Source: Raffaelea ambrosiae
Taxonomy: Eukaryota; Ascomycota; Sordariomycetes; Ophiostomatales; Ophiostomataceae
Direction of reading: 5' to 3'
Length of the DNA: 64,000 bases
NCBI GenBank assembly: GCA_002778195.1
Contig: PCDI01000003.1
Span: 1,402,295 to 1,466,294 of the forward strand
The stretch's first letter is position 1. The number at the start of each line of letters is the position of its first letter. Position numbers and translations under genes: made by a program. Positions 55,730 through 64,000 of this stretch are shown here, piece after piece. The notes beneath the pieces were generated by a model. It was not told the origin of the DNA, made no database searches, and saw only the letters and a program-made list of their open reading frames with translations.

Positions 55730-56758
55730 AGCGCGTCAGAGATGTATCCCGAGATTCATCGGGGCTGTTTGAAATGATAATGATGGGACAGGAAAGGTGA
55801 TTCCGTGGACGGTGCAGTGTATAACTAGCATCTGCTTTTGTGCTTCTCATTAGGCGTTTGTTTACTGGTGTGCATATGGGCTCGGGGGGGGGGGGGCTTG
55901 TGGGTTATTCAGGCATTTACATGGGGACCGCATGCTGAGGCATATGCGGGAAGATCATTTATTGCATGGGTTCGGCTCAACATTGACTGTGATAAGAGGC
56001 TGATAACGGAAGGCGGTGTCTCGGGACGCCGGCTTGCTCGTGAGGCACTGCGTGGCTGTAAGCATGTAGTTGCATGTAAATTTTCTTTATTGTAGCTTCT
56101 ACAGAATAACAGAAATACAGAGAGAATGATGGATAATGATCCTACACAGGTTTGCCTGTGTGACGCAACAACTGTCCGTCTTCTGTGGCGATGATGCTGC
56201 AATGACGGCCACGAAATTACTAATTCTGCCAGGCAGTTTTCTTCTGTGAGCTTCTCTGGAGCTCTACTGTTACTGCGGGGCAAATGAACAGAGCAGCCAG
56301 CCACACCGCTTTCCACCTGAGTGCAGGCAGCATTGGGCCACCGCCACAGGGTCGCTAGACACCAAAACGCGGGGCGGGGCACGTCTGGCTCGAAACAGGC
56401 AAGCACCTTGGAACAAACGTAATTATTCATAGAGGAAGCAGCCAACCAACTACTTGCGCACTTGCTTCCTTCTTGACGCTTTAACAAGTTTGGCCCTCAT
56501 TTCTTCTCCCATCCACCATTTCCCCAAGCTTTGCCAGCCGTCTCAGAGCAGCACATCCACCCCGTCTCTCGGCCCTGTTGCAATCGCCCGTGGTTTTGGT
56601 TACACTTGCCGAGCTGGTCACCTCTGTGTGCTCGTTACCGTACTCAGCCTCGCTTGTCGACTGTATCTTACAGCGCTCACGATCTTCCCCAATCTTGACT
56701 ACCCTTTTTTTTCCTTTTTTTTTCGGCTTCTTCCCCAAACCTCCCACACACATCGAAG
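55730..56758. other. Intergenic region between the RING/TRAF gene and UFD2
   Basis: A G13 run at 55884-55896 lies about 155 bp after the RING gene stop. The UFD2 leader (56460-56758) is pyrimidine-rich. The minus-strand frame at 55909-56487 shows no recognisable features. Confidence 0.5.
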
Positions 56759-59700
56759 ATGGACCCCAACGACGGCCACGAGCCAACGCTGCCCAGTGCC
56801 GAGCAGGTTTGTTAATGTGCTGGCCGCCGACGCCCGACCGAGATGCTAATCCGCGGCATGTGCCCTCTGTAGATGCGAGCTCGTCGCCTGGCCAAACTCG
56901 GCGCAACCTCTACCAGCAACAGCTCCTCGAGCTCGCCCAGCAAAGACAAAGAGACCAGTGATGGCGCGGCGGCACCGGCAGCCCCGGCGCCAAAAGAACC
57001 AGCGTCCGCACGGGCCTCGGCGTCGTCGAGCCCCAAGCCCACCTCCACAACCGCAGCCGCGTCGGGCAGCTTTTCTCCCGTGATACGTTCAGGTAATGAT
57101 AAACATGATGGCGGTCCTGCTGGCTCAGGCAGTACCAGTGACCACCACCCCGCAGCCACCACCCCAAAGAGGCCCTTTGCCGACGTTGATCCTGGTGCAG
57201 GGCCCGCCGGCAGTGCGACCGGACCGCCCGCCCGCCGTGCGGCAGCGGCAGCGACCACGACACCCTCCTCCCAGCCGACACCCACCCCTCCAATGCCGAC
57301 ATCCATCCCTTCGCCGGCCGAGGCCCTCGCCGACTGGACCGACCTGACGATCTGCTCTATACTGCGCGTCACGATCGACCCTGAGCGGACAAGCGACCGC
57401 CACGGCCACCGACTCACATACCTGCCCGGCCTGGCCGACGAGATCAAGGAGCGGGCAGGGGGCGAGGCTGCCTCAGAGGGCAAGCCGCTGCGGTTGACGG
57501 TGGACGACATTGACCCGGCCATTCTCGAGGCGGCCACCGAGCTCAACCACAAGAAGCCGCTGCTGGAATACTTCCTACCGGCCTACAAGGCCGCAGGCCG
57601 TCTGCTGAAGGGCCGCGTGTCCAGCCCAGAGCGGCTGGCCGTGCTCCAGGAGCTGAAGCGGCTGTGCATGAGCAATGTCATCTTTGCTCTGACGATGCCA
57701 GAGCTGTTTGGGTAGGGACAATGCACAACTCCTGGTGGTTTATGTGGCGGGCCGATGTTTGGGCTGTTTGTTTTCTGCTTCAACTAGTCTGCTTCTAGCG
57801 ACTTCTTGTTGTCGCGCTCTCTTTTGTTTTTTTTCAAGCGCCGAACTCTGACAGTGTTAGACGAGAACCCAACGCTGCGCACGACACGATCGTGCCGTAC
57901 CTCCTGCGCGGTGTCCGCACCGACGACCTGCTGAGCCTCGACATGGACTTTATCACAGACGCCGTGTCGCGCTTCGAGGACGACGACGAGGGCCAGGTGC
58001 AGGGCATCTTCACCAAGGCCATTGTCGAGATCAGCTCGAAGCTGGGTGGCATGACCATGAATGACGAGTTCCAGCCCTACATTGACGCAATGCTGACCTA
58101 CACGCGGTTCAAGCCGCTGCTGGTGGCTGTGGCGAACCACCCGTCGTTCCAGATGGCGCAGTCAGCTCCCAACATTGAGCGCTTCACCATTCTGGGCCCA
58201 TTCTTCCGGCTATCGCCCCTGCAGCACGAGGTGGCCAAGACGTACTTTGGTGGGCATTACAAGGTTGATATGCCGCAGAAAGAGAGCGTGTACACCGCCC
58301 TGCAGATGACGCTGGCGTCACACCAGACGAACCTGCACACGATCGCCATGGCGTTTGCCCGTGCCGGCGACGGCCCGCGCAACAAGCTGCTGGACTGGTT
58401 TGCCTACATCATGAACGTGAACCACAAGCGCCGTGCCATGCAGGTCAAGCCGAAAGACGTGGCCTCGGACGGCTTCATGATGAACATTGCAGCTGTGATC
58501 GACCGCATGTGCGAGCCGTTTATGGAGGCCAATTTCTCGCGCATGGAACGCATTGACATTGACTACCTGCGGCGGACCCCGCGCATCGTCATCAGCGACG
58601 AGACCAAGCTCAATGCTGACCAGGCCGAGGCGGACGCTTTTTACGCCAAGAAGGCGGAAGGCGAGTCCAAGTTTGTCAGCGAGCTCTTCTTCCTCAACAT
58701 GGCCTCGCACCACTACGGCAGCGGCGCCACGGGCCAGCGGTACAAGGACATTGACCGCGAGATCAAGCACATGGAGAGCCAGCTGGAGATGCTGGAGGAG
58801 GAGCGCAAGAAGATCGCCGCGTCCGCTGCCCACCAAGCCAACCCGCAGGCCATGATCATGGTCGAGCACCATCTCAAGACATACACGGCGGCGCTCGACC
58901 GGCACGTTTCGTACAAGTATGCAATGGAGGCCGTGCTGTCGGACGAGAAGATGCAGCAGCGCTCGTTGATGTTTATGCGCGTCGTGTCGGTGTGGCTGTT
59001 GCGCGTAGCTAGCGACTCGGACTACACGCCCGACAAGGAGCTGAAGCTGCCCCTGCCCAAGACGCAGCCCGAGGCCTTCAGCTGCCTTCCCGAGTATGCG
59101 CTGCAGAACATTGTGGACCATTTTAAGTTCCTGTTCCGGCGCGTGCCGCGCATTCTGCCGTCAGCCGTGGGCGACGAGATGGTGGCGCTGTGCTTGACGT
59201 TCCTCGAGTCGTCCGAGTACATCCGCAACCCGTACCTCAAGTCGTCGCTGGTGTCGCTGCTCTTCTCCGGCACGTGGAAGATGTATCACCTGGCTAGCGG
59301 CGTCTTGGGTGATTCGTTGACCAACAGCAAGTTTGCCAACAAGTACCTGCTGCACGCACTGATGAAGTTTTACATCGAGTGCGAGTCCACGGGTGCGTCG
59401 TCGCAGTTCTACGACAAGTTCAATATCCGCTACGAGATCTTCCAGGTCATCAAGGCGGTGTGGCCAAACGACCTGTACAAGCAGCAGCTGACCCAGCAGA
59501 GCCGGTATGTCTTTTTTTTTTGGGAGGGGGCGAGGTCCATTCGCGTTTCTTTGTCACGAGCTAATTGTCCAGGACCAACCGGTCTTTCTTTGTGCACTTT
59601 GTCAACCTGCTCCTCAACGACGCCACGTACGTGCTCGACGAGGCACTTTCGCGCTTCCCCAAGATCCACGACCTGCAGAAGGAGCTGCAGGAGAACAAGG

Positions 59701-60464
59701 ATCTGACGCCGGAGGCGCGCCAACAGAAGGAGTCCGAGCTGCAGGCAGCCGAGGGCCAGGCGCAGTCGTACATGCAGCTGGCCAACGAGACCGTGGCCAT
59801 GATGAAGCTGTTCACGCAGGCGCTGAGCGATGCCTTCACGATGCCCGAGATTGTGCAGCGTCTGGCTGGTATGCTGGACTACAATCTGGTGACACTGGCT
59901 GGTCCCGCGTCGCGCAACCTCAAGGTGGAGAATGCTGAGAAATACTTCTTCAACCCCAAGGTGCTGCTGCCGCAGATTGTCGAGCTGTACCTCAACCTGA
60001 GCGACAAGGCCAGCTTTATCGAGGCCGTGGCCAGCGACGGCCGCTCTTACAAGCCCGATATCTTTGACAATGCCTCTCGCATCTTGACCACCAAGGCCCT
60101 CATGGATCCCGAGAGGCTGTCGGCTTGGGAGGCTATGAAGCGCAAGTTCGCACGCGCCAAAGAGATTATCGACCAGGCCGAGACGGACCTAGGCGAGATC
60201 CCGTCCGAGTTTGAGGATCCCATCATGGGCGATCTGATGAAGGATCCTGTGGTGCTGCCTTCGCACCATATTGTCGACCGGTCCACGATCACGCAGCACC
60301 TGTTGTCGGATCCCAAGGATCCCTTCACACGCCAGCCCATGACCATTGATGACGTGGTGCCGGCCACGGATTTGCTGGCGCAGATTGAGGCGTGGAAGGC
60401 TGAGCGCATAGCTGCGGCCAAGGCAAACCATGCTGCTACCGACACGATGGACACGCGGGAATAG
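56759..60464 (+). CDS. ufd2: Ubiquitin conjugation factor E4 (UFD2), U-box ligase
   Basis: Exons 56759-56806, 56873-57711, 57861-59504 and 59573-60464; 1140 residues. UFD2 extends short ubiquitin chains on substrates delivered with Cdc48 in the UFD and ERAD pathways. A short N-terminal exon leads into a Ser/Ala/Pro-rich disordered region (~17-170). The Ufd2 core follows (HDTIVPYLLRG, LGPFFRLSPLQHEVAKTYF, PEYALQNIVDHFKFLFR, TNRSFFVHFVNLLLNDATYV). The C-terminal U-box spans ~1056-1130 (DPIMGDLMKDPVVLPSHHIV, DRSTITQHLLSDPKDPFTRQ). All junctions restore conserved sequence, e.g. MPELFG|REPNAAHDTIVPY and QQSR|TNRSFF. Start at 56759 is the first ATG after the CT-rich leader. Confidence 0.95.
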
Positions 60465-60831
60465 ACCGAATATGGGCAATGAATGGCAGACACCCCCCCC
60501 CCCCCCCCAGCCAGTCGACGACGGCTTGTTGTTTGCCGTATTTTTTTCCCCCTTCTGTTGTTTAGTACAACTTCTCGATATTCGCTTTGTGTTGCATTTC
60601 AGCGGTGTTGGTGCAGGATACTCCTTTTTTAAATTTTTTTTATTGTGCCCTTGTTACGGCCACCAAATCGGCAGGTCTCACAACTAGACCGTAGAACAGC
60701 CATGGAAAATACAGTTCTATTATTCGGGACGTGTAGGCGAATCATTATTTGACGCCCGCGAGTTTTCGGAATCCAGCCAGCCTTTTTTATTTTGGTCTCA
60801 TCAACCTGTGCGCACGTCTCATCAACCTCTG
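60465..60831. other. Convergent 3' region of UFD2 and the second Dal5-family transporter
   Basis: A C16 homopolymer at 60493-60508 follows the UFD2 stop by 28 bp; the rest is AT-rich 3' UTR sequence. Confidence 0.6.
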
Positions 60832-62692
60832 CTAGATGGAATAGATGAACCGGGGACTATCCTCGCCCAGGGCGTCAATCTCGGCATCTGTCAGCCCGAC
60901 AATCTTGTGGTTTTCGCGGTGGGCCCGACGGCGTCGGTTGACCTGGCCCAGGTAGAACGACATGAATCCGAGCAGGACCATGCTACACAGGAGACAGCCT
61001 ATCGAGACGCAATAGCCCATGGTGTAGCGCGGCGCGTTGGCAGGGTAGAGCTGTGTGTTGTGTTAGTTTTGCATTCGCCCAAGGCTTCTTTGTCTCTTCT
61101 TCTTCCTCTCTTTTCTCTGTTCACATACAAAGGGTGCCAGCAGTCCCGACAGGTTGCTCATGGTCCATTGCAGGCCCAGGGCCATGGTGCGCTTGCCGTA
61201 GCGCGGCACGTTGCAGGGCAGCCAGGCCAGCGGCAGGCCGACGGCCACAAACAGGCCGAGGCCGACGAGCAGGGTGCCGGCGTAGTGCGCGGCGGCGTGG
61301 GCGTTGTGGCCGGTGGTCTCGTCCAGGGGGGTCTTGTACAGGGCGAGGCCGTAGCCGAGGATGCAGACGGCGGCGGCGGCCACCTGGTACGGGCCGCGGC
61401 GCTGCTGGCGGTCCGAGAGCCAGGCGACGGCCAGGTAGGCGGCGGTGCCGAGCGCGTAGCAGGGGATGGTCATGGCCATGGCCTGCATGCTGTTCGTCCA
61501 GGTGCTGACGGCGCGGATGATGCTGGGCAGGAACAGGGCGTAGCTGTAGAGCACGGCGTGGCAGCCGAACTGGGCGGTGGCAAAGAGCCAGACCTTCCAG
61601 TCGCGGAGGGCGAGCAGGACGTCGTGGGTGGTGAGCGCGTCGGTGAAGCCGGCCTGGCGGTGGAGGCGGGCCAGCAGCAGCCGGGACTCGACATTGTCGA
61701 GGTACCAGGCGCGTTCGGGGCTGGGTGCGAGGAAGAACCAGATGAAGATGCCGAAGAGGGCGGTCGGGATGCCTGGGGGGGAGTTAGCAAGGAAGAGAAA
61801 AGAAGAAAAGAGAAGAAAGAAAACGGAAGAAGAGAAAAGAAGAAAAGAGAAGAAAGAAAACGGAAGAGGAGAAAAGAAGAAAAGAAAAGAGGAAAGAAAA
61901 CGGAAGAAAAGAGGAGAGAGAAAAGAAGGAAAACCGAAAAAAATAAAGAAAATAAAAACAGTACGAAAAAAGAAAGCTTGATATAGAACAAATAGAGAGA
62001 CAATAGGAAATCATCACGAACAACTAAATTCGACCCAAGACCTTCCCCCGAAAAAGTCACGGATTCGACCGACCTTCCAAAATGAATATCCACCTCCAGG
62101 AGCTCATGCCCACATGGCCTTCCAAAAAGCAGATGCCGACGGCCAGCAGACCGCCGCAGGCACCGGCCAGCGCGGAGCTCGCAAACAGCAGCGCCACCCG
62201 CAGCCCCAGCTCCTGCTTGGTGTAGAACTGCGTCAGGTACACGGTCAGCCCGGGGAAGATGCCGCCCTCCAAGACGCCCAGCAGCATGCGGCAGGCGACC
62301 AGGCCGCCAAAGTTGGTCACCAGGCCCGTCAGGACGGTGACGAGACCCCAGAAAAAGGTCATGGTGGCAAAGAACGCGGGCGGCGTCCATCGGCGCAGCA
62401 ACAAGTTGGACGGGATCTCGGCCAGGACAAAGGTGATGAAGTAGACGGTGAGGGCAATGTTGTACTGGTTTCCCTGCAGGTCCAGGTCGTAGTCGAAGCC
62501 AAAGAGGCGGGCGTTGCCGATGCTGGTGCGGTCGAGCCAGCAGAGCAGAATGGTGACCATGGCGATGGGCATGATGTGGCGGTCGAGCTTGCGGACGAGG
62601 CGTTTTTCAGCCTCGAGGTCCATGGGCACGTCGTCCTCGAGGGGGTCGATGCCCACGACGCTGTCGGGAAGCTGTATTTCAGACTGGGCCAT
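60832..62692 (-). CDS. Dal5-family MFS transporter (allantoate/vitamin-type)
   Basis: Minus-strand exons: 62692-62074, 61772-61129 and 61050-60832; 493 residues. The N-terminus carries the family signature KRLVRKLDRHIMPIAMVTIL then LLCWLDRTSIGNARLFG, followed by ALTVYFITFVLAEIPSNLLL and RMLLGVLEGGIFPGLTVYL; the C-terminus is NHKIVGLTDAEIDALGEDSP before FIYSI. This conserved tail is typical of the fungal Tna1/Dal5 carriers for nicotinate, allantoate and related anions. Twelve membrane segments expected; plasma membrane. Intron 1 (61773-62073) is 301 bp, far longer than intron 2 (78 bp), because it carries a pyrimidine minisatellite on the coding strand. The substrate is not predictable. The 392-residue frame on the opposite strand is a shadow. 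Confidence 0.9.
61795..61980. repeat. Purine/pyrimidine minisatellite in a transporter intron
   Basis: On the plus strand almost only A and G. About three imperfect copies of a ~37-bp unit built from AGAAGAAAAG and AAGAAAACGGAAGA. It lies entirely inside intron 1 of the minus-strand transporter, so the pre-mRNA reads CU-rich. Confidence 0.85.
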
Positions 62693-63325
62693 GTTTTCTT
62701 GTTCTTGTTCTTTCTTCTTTCTTTTGTTGAGTCCGTGCAGGTACGAACTGATTGTGATCGTTTACTGAGGGAAATGGTTGTCCAAGATTGAAGGAAGCTA
62801 TTGCTTCGAGCGATGACCGCCAGGAAGGAACAGGGAAGCACACTTTTTTAATACTTTGAACTACAGCGGCACTTGCTAAATAGGGAGCTTGATGTACGTT
62901 CTGTTTTGTCCAAGAAAAGTGTAAAACAGGCCGCGCGAGGGAGGCCGCGTGAGAGGCTGCGTGAGAGGCGGCGAGCATTCGCCAAAATCCAAGTAAGGAG
63001 GCGACTGGAAACCAGTTGACAAAGAGAACTCGCAGAACACCGCGTCTGTATCACGACACCAACACGTCGGGCGGGATGTTGGGACTGATGCTGACAGCTT
63101 TTCTACGCCAGGACCCCAACAGAGGATTCCAACCCTGGCATGATAAGTCTCCCTTACAACAGGATGGCAAGAAAAGAAAAAAGAGAGAAATAAAAGACAG
63201 AAATTGCGAAAACAAGATTCAGAAAGCGGACCACAAGACAGCTTATGGAAGTGAGAGAGAAACTGCATCGTTTGGTTGTATTCTCGTGATCATTTGGAGA
63301 ATTCAAAAAAAAATCAAAAAAAAGG
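62693..63325. other. Tandem intergenic region
   Basis: Promoter of the second Dal5-family transporter and 3' region of the monooxygenase. No additional gene seen. Confidence 0.5.
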
Positions 63326-63886
63326 CTATCCCTGCAGATTCAGGTGCGATTCCGCATCAGGAAGAAACCAGCCCAACGTCCGGTCCAGAGTAGACTGGGT
63401 CACGCGCGAGTCGGGATGAAATGGCTCCCGCCCGCCATGCAGGTACGTGTCCAGCGACACGTCGGCATGTCCTTCGGCATCGTAGCCGCACACCTCCAGC
63501 ACCGTGCGCGGGTCCCCGTACAGATTGCTGCTGCGGATCTCGTAGCGGCCCTCCGCCTCGGGCGCCATGGCCGCATCGCGCGCCTGCTGGGCGGGGCCGT
63601 CGGGCAGCTGCCAGATGGCCCCGTTCAAAAAGGACAGCTGCTGCATTTTGTGCGCCTCGGGCATGCGTGCCTCTTCGTAGACACGCACGGCCTCGTCCAG
63701 GCGGAGCGTGCCTTGCACGACCCGGCCCACGCAGCGGGCCAGGAACGCGCCGTCCTCCATGGCCGACGCGGCTCCCTGGGCCATGTGGTTGGTCATCGAA
63801 TGGGCCGCGTCGCCGATGAGGACGACGTTCTTGCGAGGCGACGACCACGACCGGAGAGGGCCCGTCACCAAGAGAGGCCAGCGCGA
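63326..63886 (-). CDS. FAD-dependent monooxygenase, salicylate hydroxylase-like (partial: N-terminus off the right edge)
   Basis: The last exon (186 residues) is visible; its acceptor is TTCTTCAG at 63887 with a GCTAAT branch site just upstream. The sequence SRWPLLVTGPLRSW then NVVLIGDAAHSMTNHMAQGA contains the GD motif that binds the FAD ribityl chain in group A flavoprotein hydroxylases. MEDGAFLARCV and YEEARMPEAHKMQQLS follow, as in salicylate hydroxylase-like enzymes. These use NAD(P)H and O2 to hydroxylate aromatic rings. The N-terminal Rossmann GxGxxG lies beyond the window. The substrate is unknown. Confidence 0.85.
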   Translation of the reverse strand, partial: SRWPLLVTGPLRSWSSPRKNVVLIGDAAHSMTNHMAQGAASAMEDGAFLARCVGRVVQGTLRLDEAVRVYEEARMPEAHKMQQLSFLNGAIWQLPDGPAQQARDAAMAPEAEGRYEIRSSNLYGDPRTVLEVCGYDAEGHADVSLDTYLHGGREPFHPDSRVTQSTLDRTLGWFLPDAESHLNLQG

Positions 63887-63904
63887 CTGAAGAATTAGCT
63901 TGTT

Positions 63905-64000
63905 GGAAGAAAAGAAAGGAAAGAAAAGGAAAGAAAGAAAAGAAAAGAAAAGAAAAGAAAAGAAAGGAAAGAAAAGGAAAGAAATAAAAGGAAAGAAAAG
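63905..64000. repeat. GAAAG/GAAAA microsatellite at the right edge
   Basis: Pentanucleotide purine repeat running to the end of the window, inside the intron of the minus-strand monooxygenase. Confidence 0.9.

Noticed and set aside
55909..56487. 192-codon minus-strand frame between the RING/TRAF gene and UFD2
   Set aside because: No domain, mixed low-complexity Ser/Arg/Cys content, overlaps the UFD2 leader.
1..60464. Ubiquitin gene cluster (HECT ligase, elongin C, RING/TRAF protein, UFD2)
   Set aside because: The four genes are far apart and interspersed with unrelated ones; such genes are common enough that chance explains it.
60808..61986. 392-codon frame opposite the second Dal5-family transporter
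   Set aside because: Antisense shadow running through an intronic purine satellite; Gly/Arg/Lys low complexity.

Overview
The window is nuclear DNA of a filamentous ascomycete (Pezizomycotina, most likely a Sordariomycete). Genes are moderately spaced and occur on both strands. They carry short spliceosomal introns with GTRNGT donors, CTAAC/CTGAC branch sites and YAG acceptors. The gene set is typical of that group: REI1, RHO4, DBR1, xanthine dehydrogenase, two Zn2Cys6 regulators, Dal5-type MFS transporters, ZIP4/SPO22, GH30 and UFD2. I saw no bacterial features, CRISPR array, rRNA or convincing tRNA. Exon joins were assembled by eye: each join restores reading frame and, where the family is known, its conserved motifs.

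Layout, left to right. (1) 1-12.7 kb, housekeeping: the N-terminal two-thirds of an AZUL/HECT ubiquitin ligase (minus, cut by the left edge), REI1 (plus), RHO4 GTPase (minus), elongin C (plus) and lariat debranching enzyme DBR1 (minus). (2) 12.7-19.2 kb: an AT-rich gap with a possible transposase relic, an MFSD1-like transporter (minus) and a 13-exon Dal5-family transporter (minus) that no single ORF reveals. (3) 19.2-26.4 kb: a long intergenic region with GATA sites and a CRE palindrome upstream of a complete xanthine dehydrogenase (plus). (4) 26.4-33.5 kb: a 3.5 kb non-coding stretch ending in a remarkably T-poor, ATG-free block, then an AcuM/Rds2-like Zn2Cys6-PAS regulator of gluconeogenesis whose zinc cluster is split over microexons. 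(5) 34.4-42.3 kb: a ZIP4/SPO22-like meiotic TPR protein (plus), a Gfo/Idh/MocA oxidoreductase (minus) and a Zn2Cys6 transcription factor (minus). (6) 43.6-46.9 kb: an AT-rich accessory island with a 48-residue ORF and three small, TATA-driven, mutually related genes of unknown function. (7) 47.1-55.7 kb: a calpain-like protease with a long charged insertion (minus), a secreted GH30 glycosidase (minus) and a RING/TRAF-finger protein (plus). (8) 56.7-64 kb: UFD2 (plus), a second Dal5-family transporter (minus) and the 3' end of an FAD monooxygenase (minus, cut by the right edge).

Most genes are unrelated housekeeping or metabolic neighbours. Possible functional links are ubiquitin conjugation (HECT ligase, elongin C, RING/TRAF protein and UFD2) and xanthine dehydrogenase lying divergently beside a transporter of the family that contains the allantoate permease. 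The best candidate for something undescribed is the small-protein island at 43.6-46.9 kb. The most unusual sequence feature is the T-desert upstream of the AcuM-like gene.
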